Source: Streptomyces sporangiiformans (GTDB lineage Bacteria; Actinomycetota; Actinomycetes; Streptomycetales; Streptomycetaceae). Taken from it: DNA of 64,000 bases. A program made the translations under genes and the position numbers. The notes under the pieces are model-generated. The model saw nothing but the letters and a program-made list of their open reading frames with translations, did not search any database and was not told the DNA's origin. The DNA lies in the NCBI RefSeq assembly GCF_005768555.2, contig NZ_VCHX02000166.1:32006-96005 (forward strand). Reading direction: 5' to 3'. This document shows, piece by piece, positions 1 through 8,256 of this stretch; position 1 is the first letter of the stretch; each line of letters begins with the position of its first letter.

Positions 1-2
1 TG

Positions 3-554
3 GTGGGCTGCTTCCCGGACGCCCTCAGGGCAGCTCTCGCCAGCCGACGTGCCGAGACCCCGGCCGGCCCGCCCCTGCAGTTGCGGGTCAGCATCCACGT
101 CGGCCCACTGCCGACCAGCGGACTGGGCGTGCCGATGGTGCACACCCACCGCCTCCTGGACGACGACGCGCTGCGGGCCGTGCTGAACCGCGCGAACCCG
201 GAGATCACCAACACCGTGGTGATCATCTCGCAGCGTGTGTACGAGGACGTCTTCGAGAGCGGCTGCGTTAACGGCGACGTACTGCCGAGCCAGTTCACCC
301 GGCACTTGGCGAAGGTCAAGAAGTTCCGGCAGCCGGCCTGGATCCACATCCCTGGGTTCGACTGGAGGCTCGCGGACCCGGACATCTTCGAACCGGTAAA
401 CGCCACCACGGACGCGGTCACTGAGCAGCCAAAGGCCCCCGCGCCCGCAGTAGATCAGGCGGCTGCGCCGGCCCCGGGCACGGTGAGCTTCAGTCACCAC
501 GGCGAGCACGGCATCCAGGCATACAACCACTTCGGAGCTGGACGGGGGCAGTGA
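3..554 (+). CDS. Nucleotidyl-cyclase-like effector (5' partial) with C-terminal signalling motif
   Basis: The frame is open at the window edge, so the N-terminus is missing and about 183 codons remain. Residues ~25-120 resemble the C-terminal half of a class III nucleotidyl cyclase domain: an IHVGP strand, a helix with HRLLDDDALRAVL, and a VVIISQRVYEDV segment. A Pro/Ala-rich linker (~133-158) leads to a terminal motif, VSFSHHGEHGIQAYN, at residues 161-175. Almost the same motif sits near the N-terminus of the next protein. The stop overlaps the next GTG start (GTGA), so translation is coupled. I infer an effector activated through the motif by the downstream NTPase. Cyclase activity cannot be judged because the metal-binding half is outside the window. 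Confidence 0.65.
   Translation: MGCFPDALRAALASRRAETPAGPPLQLRVSIHVGPLPTSGLGVPMVHTHRLLDDDALRAVLNRANPEITNTVVIISQRVYEDVFESGCVNGDVLPSQFTRHLAKVKKFRQPAWIHIPGFDWRLADPDIFEPVNATTDAVTEQPKAPAPAVDQAAAPAPGTVSFSHHGEHGIQAYNHFGAGRGQ
482..527 (+). repeat. Motif-coding repeat, copy 1
   Basis: This 46-nt segment encodes the C-terminal motif of the cyclase-like protein. It matches positions 694-739 at about 40 of 46 bases in the same reading phase. A shared piece encoded at the end of one gene and the beginning of the next suggests motif duplication or co-evolution. Confidence 0.8.
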
Positions 555-2611
555 TGATCGACCACGAGCAGGGCCGGCAAGACCGCATCGAGCCCACTTC
601 ACCGTCGGCGGAGCTCGTCGAGCCGCACGAGCCCGCAGGCTCGCCTCCACCCCTAGGAGGCGGCGAGTCGAACGGCCAGCCGCATTCCAGCTCGGTGAGC
701 TTCACTCACTCCGGCATGCACGGCATCCAGGCATATAACCTGCATCTGAACGGCGATCAGGCGATCCCCATCCCCGTCACCGAGAGCGACGCCGACTACA
801 AGGCGAGCCAGGAGGGCCGGTTTGTCCCGCCGCGCAACGCAGACCAGTGGGCGGCCGCTTCCAAACTGCTAGACGAATACGGAATCATCGTACTCTGCGC
901 AGCCCAGGGCACCGGCCGACGCACGGCGGCCATGCGCCTGCTGCGTACGGTGACCAACCCCCCGTCGGCCATCTTCGACCTAGACCCGGAATGGTCCAAG
1001 CCCTCGGTCCACCCGCTGCCGCAAGAGGCAGCGACGGGATACATCCTTGATCTCTCCGATCTCCCGGAGCAACCCGGCGAGCGGCTGGGCACCGACCTGG
1101 TCGGGCATGGGGCGGAACTACGCAAGAACAATTCCTTCCTCGTCATCCTGGCCACGCCCGCCGACTGGTACGGCCACTGGGCCGACCCTACTCTGCCTTT
1201 CACCGTCCGGCTGGAGTCTCCCGACGCGAAGGAGCTCGTCACGGCGGAGCTCCGGGCGCACCATCGCGACGATCGTGTGATCTGGCTGGAAGGGAAAGAA
1301 TTTGCTGACATCTGGACGGCCAACCCGTCCGCACGTGCGGCGTGGCGCCTGGCCGACCGTCTCATCCGGGCATCCGGCCCCGAGCAGATCCAGGCGATCG
1401 TCAATGAGCTCGGCGACTGGCACACGGAAATCGAGAACCTCCTCCTCAGCAAGGACCGGGTGAGGGGGAGCGACTCGCAGCTGCTGTCCACCCGGGTCAT
1501 GGTCTGGGCTGGCGCCTTGCTGCACGGCGGACAGCGCAGGTCCGTCATCAAGGCAGCCGACGACCTCTTGACCCGACTCGGCCTCGAACGCAAACCTGCC
1601 AACGTCCTGACCGACGCCACCACATCGAGCCGGCTGGACGGCGCAAAAATCACCCGCAACGGGGATAGAGCCTTCCACGACAAGACGATGGAAGGCCTGC
1701 CCGCAGCCATCCTGCGCCACCTGTGGGACGAGTTCCCCACCCAGCGCGACCTTCTGCGCACATGGGCCATCGGAATCGCTGCAGACCGCACCATCCCGGA
1801 AGAGGACGCCCGCCTGGTCACCAGCGCGCTTCTGAAGCTGGCGGTGCACCGCCACGACCGGGCCATCCTCGACGGGCTGGCGAGTGATCTCCAAGGCCCC
1901 CGACGTGTCCTGGCCGTGGAAGCCCTGACCGAAGCAGCCGGGGATGCCGAGTTCGGCCGCTACGTCAGGGACCGCCTGCGCCAGTGGATGGATGCCAAGG
2001 CCCCTTCGGACAACAAGGTTGACCTCGTCATCGAGATCTGCGCAGGCACTTGGGGAATCAACCAGCCGGTGCTCGCACTGACACGGCTGGGCAAGGCGGC
2101 AGGCCATAAGGACTTCGGCTCCGCGGCCGTCGTCCACGCTTTCCAGGAGCTCGCCCTGCGGCGGCCGGAGCACGTGCGCAAGGCCGTTGGCCAATGGCTC
2201 AGCGACGCCGAAAGCGGACAAGCCGACGAGGCCGTGCGCCGCCAGACTCTGCGAGCGTTCCTCGCCCTTGTCGCCAGCGACGCGGGAACAGATCTGGTCC
2301 TGAACGATGTACCCACCCCCGAGGCCCGGCTGCGCCTCGTCCGCGCGTGGCAGAAGCTGCTGTCCACCGACGCCGCTGTGAAGGCGGTCGACAGGCAACT
2401 GACCCGGTGGCAAGAACGCTTCCAAGACGACCCCGAGCGCCGGGAACTGGTGCTGGACCTGCTCGCAGACATTTTCACCCCGCCCAGCCGCCGCTCCGGC
2501 CTCGACGGGCTCATGGTGACGGAAGAGTCGGCGATCGATCCGTTCTGGCGGGAGGTCTTGGAACGGGCCGCTTACCGCTACCGGACGTCCGAGGAGGCAT
2601 CGACTCCTTGA
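551..2611 (+). CDS. STAND/NLR-type NTPase with N-terminal signalling motif
   Basis: 686 residues, starting at GTG 551, which overlaps the previous stop. Residues 1-48 are a low-complexity lead. Residues 49-63 carry VSFTHSGMHGIQAYN, nearly identical to the C-terminal motif of the upstream protein. A P-loop-like CAAQGTGRRTAAM lies at ~116-128 and a Walker B-like YILDLSDL at ~164-171. The Walker A lysine is replaced by arginine. The remaining ~450 residues are rich in Ala, Leu and Arg and look like helical repeats (an ARM/HEAT-type sensor), with no enzymatic motif I recognise. Order (motif, NTPase, helical sensor) fits a bacterial NLR-like receptor that transmits a signal to the motif-bearing effector. 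Function is inferred from architecture only. Confidence 0.7.
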   Translation: MMIDHEQGRQDRIEPTSPSAELVEPHEPAGSPPPLGGGESNGQPHSSSVSFTHSGMHGIQAYNLHLNGDQAIPIPVTESDADYKASQEGRFVPPRNADQWAAASKLLDEYGIIVLCAAQGTGRRTAAMRLLRTVTNPPSAIFDLDPEWSKPSVHPLPQEAATGYILDLSDLPEQPGERLGTDLVGHGAELRKNNSFLVILATPADWYGHWADPTLPFTVRLESPDAKELVTAELRAHHRDDRVIWLEGKEFADIWTANPSARAAWRLADRLIRASGPEQIQAIVNELGDWHTEIENLLLSKDRVRGSDSQLLSTRVMVWAGALLHGGQRRSVIKAADDLLTRLGLERKPANVLTDATTSSRLDGAKITRNGDRAFHDKTMEGLPAAILRHLWDEFPTQRDLLRTWAIGIAADRTIPEEDARLVTSALLKLAVHRHDRAILDGLASDLQGPRRVLAVEALTEAAGDAEFGRYVRDRLRQWMDAKAPSDNKVDLVIEICAGTWGINQPVLALTRLGKAAGHKDFGSAAVVHAFQELALRRPEHVRKAVGQWLSDAESGQADEAVRRQTLRAFLALVASDAGTDLVLNDVPTPEARLRLVRAWQKLLSTDAAVKAVDRQLTRWQERFQDDPERRELVLDLLADIFTPPSRRSGLDGLMVTEESAIDPFWREVLERAAYRYRTSEEASTP
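694..739 (+). repeat. Motif-coding repeat, copy 2
   Basis: This segment encodes residues 49-63 of the STAND-type protein. It is the partner of the copy at 482-527; differences fall at about six scattered positions and the GIQAYN core is unchanged at protein level. Confidence 0.8.
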
Positions 2612-3405
2612 CGATTGACGGACCAGGCCCGTGGTGGAGCCGCCGGCGCAGTCGGATCCGGGCCCAGTGGCCCACACGTCTGCCCGGTATCCGCTTCTGC
2701 GCCCGCGGCACACTCACCTACCGGGCACACGCCCCCCTCAAGACCGGCGGCACAGCTGCCACTCGAGCCGCCGCACGACTCGCCCTGGACGAACTAGGCC
2801 GCGGCATCACCGAGCGCCACATGCCCGAACAGCTCACCACCGCACAGGAACGCCTCACGCTCGCCGCGGCGCACTGGCACACCCCCGAGGACGCCCCCGG
2901 ACTCTGGCTTAAGGCACGCATCACCCTGATGCTCACCGAGCAAGACGCGGACCGGGCCCAGAGATACCAAGACGCCTTACGCGAGGTGACGCTCCAGCTC
3001 GCGCAGGAACACGAACGCCGAGAACGTTTCAGACAAGCGGTCTTCGACAAACCGGACGCCACGCGCATCTGGTGGCTCGACCGCCACCTGGATGACCTCA
3101 ACTCCCTTGACTGGGACGTCTTCAAGGAGAAGATCCTCCCGCTGGTCGGAGCGGCCGACGACATCCAGTCCAAAGCCGAACGCATCGCCCAGACCCTCCT
3201 GTACGTCTGGGAGAAACTGGGCGACAATCCAGGGCAACACGCGCGTTTCACCACCACAGTGCGCACAGTCCTGGAGCAGATGGGGTGGACCGACGCGCTC
3301 GCCTGGCTGGCGCCGGACGAACTATCAGCCAGTGATGCGCCCGGAAGCGGTCGCGATGACGGGGAAGAGCCACACCCAGTTGCTGAGGCGGGCGCAGCCC
3401 GATGA
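2608..3405 (+). CDS. Conserved-looking hypothetical protein of the STAND operon
   Basis: 265 residues from a TTG start at 2608 that overlaps the upstream stop (TTGA); GGAGG about 13 nt upstream supports it. The frame is open further 5' inside the previous gene, but that part is a shadow. The protein is soluble and charged. Residues ~70-170 are strongly helical with heptad-like spacing (ALREVTLQLAQEHERRERF), possibly coiled coil. A conserved-looking segment RIWWLDRHLDDLNSLDWDVF follows, and the C-terminus is acidic. I do not recognise the family. Four-base overlaps on both sides argue that it works with the cyclase-like and STAND proteins, perhaps as adaptor or regulator. Confidence 0.65.
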   Translation: MTIDGPGPWWSRRRSRIRAQWPTRLPGIRFCARGTLTYRAHAPLKTGGTAATRAAARLALDELGRGITERHMPEQLTTAQERLTLAAAHWHTPEDAPGLWLKARITLMLTEQDADRAQRYQDALREVTLQLAQEHERRERFRQAVFDKPDATRIWWLDRHLDDLNSLDWDVFKEKILPLVGAADDIQSKAERIAQTLLYVWEKLGDNPGQHARFTTTVRTVLEQMGWTDALAWLAPDELSASDAPGSGRDDGEEPHPVAEAGAAR

Positions 3406-3593
3406 AACTACCCGCCCTGCGCTGGCTGCTCGACCCGGCAACCAGCCTCCTAGCCTTGCGGCTTCGTGCTCAAGAACGCGGCCGCATGTCCTACGACGCG
3501 GCCTGGCGGCTGGCCCGGGTGACACGACACCCCGACGAAATGGTGTACCGCCACCATGGACACCTTGCCGAGGAATCCGGCGACGAAACATAG
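3402..3593 (+). CDS. Small hypothetical protein ending the STAND operon
   Basis: 63 residues, basic. The ATG overlaps the previous stop (ATGA), the same coupling used throughout this operon. No signal peptide, metal motif or transmembrane segment is convincing; the N-terminal LRWLLDPATSLLALRLRAQ is an amphipathic helix. The C-terminal half (SYDAAWRLARVTRHPDEMVY) could be a small helical domain. Family unknown. Coupling supports real translation. Confidence 0.5.
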   Translation: MKLPALRWLLDPATSLLALRLRAQERGRMSYDAAWRLARVTRHPDEMVYRHHGHLAEESGDET

Positions 3594-3784
3594 TGAGCGA
3601 TCAATGAGGAGGGAAATGTTCGCAACACAACGCTGCCTCCTGGGCGAGGAGATGTAGGTCTATGTCGCGAAGTCGCGGGCGCGCCGTGTTCCCGTTACTT
3701 GTACGGCTGTAGCGCCCGCATGGTGCTACGAGTTCTCTCTGGGAGAGCTGTTCGGAGGGTGTCCGTCGAGATGCTCGAAGCACT

Positions 3785-3965
3785 TGGCGGCTCTGACGCG
3801 ACGCGCCTTGTTGACGAAGTCCTCGTCGTTGGCACTGAGTGGGCGGGGACGGTCTCCCGTCCACTGAGGGGTCAGACAAGGGACAAGCTGGCCTTGTCGA
3901 ACCGGTGGATCACGCTAGAGGACGCCCTCGTCAGCAGGTACCAGCTTCGCGCGCGCAGGTTCCGT
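3785..3965 (-). pseudogene. IS630-type transposase remnant
   Basis: Read on the minus strand this stretch matches the N-terminal helix-turn-helix part of the IS630 transposase at about 15027-15200. Shared blocks include GACGAAGTCCTCGTCGT, GGCGGGGACGG and GAACCGGTG, separated by substitutions and small indels. No open frame survives on the transposase strand. The rest of 3594-4056 contains no gene I can support. The remnant separates the STAND operon from the convergent Mrr-STAND gene. Confidence 0.7.
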
Positions 3966-4056
3966 CGGTCGAGGTGGGCGGCATCATCGTCCGCCGGTAG
4001 CCGGGGCATGTGCGCTCACGGACCAGAAGCGTGGTCAGTGAGCGCTCTCGGGCCGA

Positions 4057-7000
4057 TCAGTTGTCGTTGAGGTCCTCGGCGGATACCTGGTCGATGCTGC
4101 GCTGAGCACTGTCCTGCAGGGCCTTGTAGAAACGGTCGACTACGGAGCCCCGCGGAAGTCCGGCGCGGATGTGCTTGGCCCGCTGGCTGATGTCGATGTC
4201 TTCCGCGTATGGCTTACCGGGTGTCCCCCAGCGGACCCCGTTGAAGACTGCAGCGTGGAGGTTCCCGCCAGTGCGGCGGAATGCGTCTTCGGAGAGCCGG
4301 GATGCTGTTTTCAGCATGGTAGCCACGAGGTCGACCCGGTCCCAGACAATGCTTTTGGGTAGTTTGCTCAGTAGCGGGGAGGCGGCGGGGACAAGGTTGC
4401 TGTCGCCGGTTTCGTAGGGTTCTAGCAGGAGACGCAGGACCTGTTCGTCTGCAGGACCCGCGATGGTCCAAAAGAGCTCTGGGGCATGCAACTCACGGCG
4501 CCAGGGCTTCTCGCGTGGCCGTGCCAGCCAGTCCCGAATCGATTGCAATAGGTCAAGTCGTTGAGGGCTGTGAGCGAAGGGAAGCGGAACACTCCACTGG
4601 AATGGCAGCGGGTCGAAGCGCTCGGGGGCTTCCTCCCAGCGTTCCACACGTGCGCGCAGAAGCCCGACCGCTGTGTCAGCGTCGGCCTCGGCGAGGTGAA
4701 CGAAGAACTGCTGCACGGTGTGGTCATTCAGCGCCGGTAGAGCGGTGCACTGAGCCAGGAAGAACTCACGCTGTGAGTCTGTGAGGTCACGCCACGACAG
4801 AAGGCCGTGCATCGTGAACGCCCACCAGACCTGATGAGGTACAGCGCCGGTCTCACCGAACGGCACGGAAGTAAGTAGCTGCAGCGCCGTGTCCTTCGAA
4901 TTGGGCAACATGGACACAGCCATGCTCAGGACTCCGGCTCGCACCATGGGATCGGTGTGGCTTGCGAGGGAGCGAGCGAGTTCCAGCGCGCCAGCCTCCT
5001 GCACGGCAGTTTCAGGGATGAACTCCTGAAGTGCCTGGGTGACGGCCCAGACCTCTGCCGGTCTGTTGGCGGTCACGAGTCGCCGACAGCTGCCCACTGC
5101 GCGGGTCATGTCCTGCTTGAACGATGCACGCAGCACAATGGGCAGGACGACGCGGACAACTCCCTCTTGCGCACCGGCCAATCGGTCAAGAAGGGCGGGC
5201 ACGAGATCCGGGCGCCCTGTCATCCCGTCCTGCAGTACAGCTGGAACACCCTCGGAGTGTTCGGCGAGAACCCTGTGTCCAGCTTCCACCAGAGAGACGA
5301 GAAGAGTGGCGACTTCACTGGCCGGTCGACCACTCAATTCGTGCAGGACTGTGTGGCGCAGTGCCTCCCAGAAGTTCTGGACGCTTTCCAGGCTTTCGTC
5401 GTCATCGGATCGAGGCATGAGGGCCTTGTCGTAGGGGCCAGTGTGAAGGAGGAGCGCCAGCCGGTGTTCAACACGATCGGGCAGTGCTTCGATGACACGC
5501 TGTGCCATCTCATGCGTCGGGGACCGGTCGTACTTGATGCTCCAACTCAGCGAGCGCCTGGTCTGGAGCGACACAAGCGGGCTCGGCTGTTTTTCGGCGA
5601 CGAGAGTGCCCAATTCCTGGAGGAACTCGATGTTGTAGGGCTCGAAGTCCTCGTTCTGGTCGCGGAGGACTTCCGCGAGGCTTGCGGCCGCAACCACCGC
5701 GCGTCCTTCATCCTGGGACGCATACTGACGGATCAGAATCTTGATCGCGCTTCGCCTGACCGGTGCCACCGCTTCCGCCCTGACCGGGTAACGACTGAGA
5801 GTGAGAGTCAGGCCTCTCACGGTCCGGCCCTCGGCCGTACTGGAGAACAGTGGATCGAGCAGCGCGAGAGGCATGCGGTTCGCGGGACTCGGTGCGGCCT
5901 CCTCGATCCAGTCCGACACGGCGTCGAGCAGAGCCTCTTGATACTCCAGGGGCTTGCCGGGAACGTAAGAGGCCAAGTCGAGGAGAATACGCAGCGGCGC
6001 GTCAGGGTTCTGGTTCTGTGGCCGTTGGTCGTCCCGACCCAGGGACCACAACAGGTCATACACGTTGCGCACTTCGTCCAGGTCGACGGCCACTGCTTCA
6101 AGCACTCGCGGTACTTCGCGGAGGACGTCGGCTTGGCTGTAGTTCCCGGGCACCCAGTCGATCTCGTGCGGCCGGTCGTCCTCGGTCGTCGGGTTGGCCA
6201 GTGCCCATCGCACCAAGTCGAGGACACGCTGCGGCTGGAAGGGCGCGATCTTCAAAAGAAGACGCAGGAGATTGGTCCGGGTGTAGGCGCCACCTTGCCT
6301 GAACTCGGCTTCGAGAGCGTCCCACAACGGGGCGAGCAGACTTCCTCGGCGAGGATTCCGGCCATTCCATTGCCACTCGACGCGGCCGGCGTTGAGGAGG
6401 GCATTGGCCAGCGCGTCACCATCGGAGTACTCCTGGACGTGGCGCAGGTACTCGGTGGGGGAGCCGTCGTGTGGGTTGACTGCTGCTTCGGCCAGAAGGA
6501 CGTCGCCAAGCAGGTCGGGAAAGATACGTACGGACGCGCCGCGTCGCACAAGAATGCCGGTGCCTTCCAGCCTGAGCAGCCGAGGGCTGATCCGGGTGAA
6601 AGGCATCTGAAGCAGAGCGGACAATGCATTCTGGAAGTGGGGAACGTCCGTGGCGACGGGCTGCAGGGCTGCCACCGCGTGCAGCAGAGCCCGGTCGTCG
6701 TCGGGCTGACTGGACTGCGACAGGGCGGACTGGACGAACACATCGAGGAGGAGCTTGTGGACGTCGGAGTGGGTCTGCAGCTTGCGGATGTCGAGAATTC
6801 CACGCCGCATCGAGGTCGCGGCGTTCACCAGTAGCAGCGGTGAGTCAGCGGCTACGTGTGCCACGACGCGTGCGGCGTGTTCCTGGCCTTCGCCCAGAAT
6901 CTCGGAGGCCAGCGAGAAGGCATCCTCAGACCCCAGCGCAGACAAGTCCCACCGGGGAACTTCCCGCTCGTCCACGTGGGCTGCGCGAAGGGCCTGCTGG

Positions 7001-8085
7001 ACCACATGCCTGCCATACGGTCGAGTCGCGATCACTACGCGCGCACGAGGACGGGCTCGCAGAATGCCCCCCACCACTACGGCCAGATCGTCTGACCGTT
7101 CGTGCGCATCCTCGACTAGAACCAGCAACTGATCGCTCGCCGGCAGGTACTCGAACGCGTCTGGAGTAAACGGTCCCGGGAGTAGGACACGTGTTTCCCT
7201 GCCGTAGCCGCGGTCGCTCACGCGTGCGAGTTCGCGCAGCAGCCGGCTCTTGCCCTGCCCAGCGACACCGGTCAGCACCGCGATCCGCGGTTCGCTGTCG
7301 CTAGTGGCGAATGCCGCCAACGACTCCAATATGTTTGTCCGTCCGACCAGCCGGAATTCGTGAGAATGGACCGGGTTGGCCATGGAGACAGGGAAAGCTT
7401 CTTCCGCGGTCTGCCAGACGCTGGGAGTCCGTACGCCCAAAAACTCCTCCCGCATGTCGGGGAAGAAGCGGTCCAACAGTGCTTGTGCCTGGTCGCGGGG
7501 GAGCTCGTCCACCTTGCGAGACAGCGCCCGTGAGTCCCAGATTGTCCACTCGTCGAGTTTGTCGCAGGCCTCCACCACGGCTGCGCTCGCCCGGGTGGAC
7601 AGAAGGAGAACGCAGCGGTCGACCCGAGCGCGATCGCGGTCGAGTTCTGCCACTGCCTTCAAGAACAGGGAGGGACGGAACTTCTCATACTTCTTGCACT
7701 GGAAGCCGATGCGTTCTCCGTCAGCTGTCTCTGTACGGATGTCGATGCCGTGCTGAGCATCGCCACTGACGCCGTAGGGCAGGACTTCTCGGGCATCGGG
7801 ATACAGGCGAGACACGAGAGCGGCGCTAAACGCCTCGAACTGGTAGGCGTCGAGGCGGTTGAAGGGCAGTTCTTCCAGTAGAGGACGGCGGACAGGAGTC
7901 ACGGCGTCGTCCAGGCCCAGGGCCGCACGCAGTCGACGAAGCCGCTCTCCACTGGGCGAGGACTCCCCGCGCTCCCAGCGGCTCACTGTCTGCTGCCCGA
8001 CGCTGATCAAGCGGGCTAGTTCTGCCTGGTCCCAGCCGCGCGCCTCGCGAGCGGCCCGGATCTCTTCAGCCGGAAAGTCCCTCAT
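4057..8085 (-). CDS. XRE-HTH / Mrr-like nuclease / STAND ATPase defence protein
   Basis: 1342 residues. I chose ATG at 8085 (MRDFPAEEIRAAREARG); the frame is open 28 codons further but has no other plausible start. Residues ~6-60 are an XRE-type helix-turn-helix (VGQQTVSRWERGESSPS). Residues ~73-205 resemble an Mrr/PD-(D/E)xK nuclease, with GID at ~113-115 and QCK at ~129-131. A STAND-like P-loop, TGVAGQGKSRLL, is at ~272-283 and Walker B LLVLVEDAH at ~320-328. About 900 helical residues follow, the likely sensor. Nuclease-STAND-sensor order resembles Avs antiphage proteins; the built-in HTH suggests autoregulation or DNA targeting. Inference from architecture. Confidence 0.8.
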   Translation of the reverse strand: MRDFPAEEIRAAREARGWDQAELARLISVGQQTVSRWERGESSPSGERLRRLRAALGLDDAVTPVRRPLLEELPFNRLDAYQFEAFSAALVSRLYPDAREVLPYGVSGDAQHGIDIRTETADGERIGFQCKKYEKFRPSLFLKAVAELDRDRARVDRCVLLLSTRASAAVVEACDKLDEWTIWDSRALSRKVDELPRDQAQALLDRFFPDMREEFLGVRTPSVWQTAEEAFPVSMANPVHSHEFRLVGRTNILESLAAFATSDSEPRIAVLTGVAGQGKSRLLRELARVSDRGYGRETRVLLPGPFTPDAFEYLPASDQLLVLVEDAHERSDDLAVVVGGILRARPRARVVIATRPYGRHVVQQALRAAHVDEREVPRWDLSALGSEDAFSLASEILGEGQEHAARVVAHVAADSPLLLVNAATSMRRGILDIRKLQTHSDVHKLLLDVFVQSALSQSSQPDDDRALLHAVAALQPVATDVPHFQNALSALLQMPFTRISPRLLRLEGTGILVRRGASVRIFPDLLGDVLLAEAAVNPHDGSPTEYLRHVQEYSDGDALANALLNAGRVEWQWNGRNPRRGSLLAPLWDALEAEFRQGGAYTRTNLLRLLLKIAPFQPQRVLDLVRWALANPTTEDDRPHEIDWVPGNYSQADVLREVPRVLEAVAVDLDEVRNVYDLLWSLGRDDQRPQNQNPDAPLRILLDLASYVPGKPLEYQEALLDAVSDWIEEAAPSPANRMPLALLDPLFSSTAEGRTVRGLTLTLSRYPVRAEAVAPVRRSAIKILIRQYASQDEGRAVVAAASLAEVLRDQNEDFEPYNIEFLQELGTLVAEKQPSPLVSLQTRRSLSWSIKYDRSPTHEMAQRVIEALPDRVEHRLALLLHTGPYDKALMPRSDDDESLESVQNFWEALRHTVLHELSGRPASEVATLLVSLVEAGHRVLAEHSEGVPAVLQDGMTGRPDLVPALLDRLAGAQEGVVRVVLPIVLRASFKQDMTRAVGSCRRLVTANRPAEVWAVTQALQEFIPETAVQEAGALELARSLASHTDPMVRAGVLSMAVSMLPNSKDTALQLLTSVPFGETGAVPHQVWWAFTMHGLLSWRDLTDSQREFFLAQCTALPALNDHTVQQFFVHLAEADADTAVGLLRARVERWEEAPERFDPLPFQWSVPLPFAHSPQRLDLLQSIRDWLARPREKPWRRELHAPELFWTIAGPADEQVLRLLLEPYETGDSNLVPAASPLLSKLPKSIVWDRVDLVATMLKTASRLSEDAFRRTGGNLHAAVFNGVRWGTPGKPYAEDIDISQRAKHIRAGLPRGSVVDRFYKALQDSAQRSIDQVSAEDLNDN

Positions 8086-8146
8086 GAGGGAATCATACGC
8101 ACCCCCTGCGTGTGATTCATGTGCTACTGTGTGTGGCGCAACAAAA

Positions 8147-8166
8147 ACGGCCCCTTGCGGGGCCGT
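8147..8166 (-). terminator. Leader hairpin with U-tract before the Mrr-STAND gene
   Basis: An 8-bp perfect stem (ACGGCCCC/GGGGCCGT) with a TTGC loop. On the minus strand it is followed by a short T run, so it has the form of an intrinsic terminator for leftward transcripts. It sits about 60 nt upstream of the Mrr-STAND start, in the divergent spacer with the NYN gene. It may block leftward read-through or act as an attenuator in that gene's leader. Confidence 0.55.
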
Positions 8167-8256
8167 CAACCCGAGATGCTTGCGCCCTCGGGGGGGTATG
8201 TAGCCATGCTAACACGCCGCCCCCCAGCGTGGCATGGCTGACGCGAGGGAGCGCGC

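Noticed and set aside
3699..4070. Rightward 123-codon frame
   Set aside because: It is the antisense of the IS630 remnant and overlaps the convergent Mrr-STAND gene end; the matching antisense frame also appears opposite the intact IS630 at 14951-15307.
4957..6834. Long 625-codon frame opposite the Mrr-STAND gene
   Set aside because: Composition is that of a high-G+C antisense shadow (His/Arg/Gly/Val-rich) with no domain, and the minus-strand gene has clear motifs.
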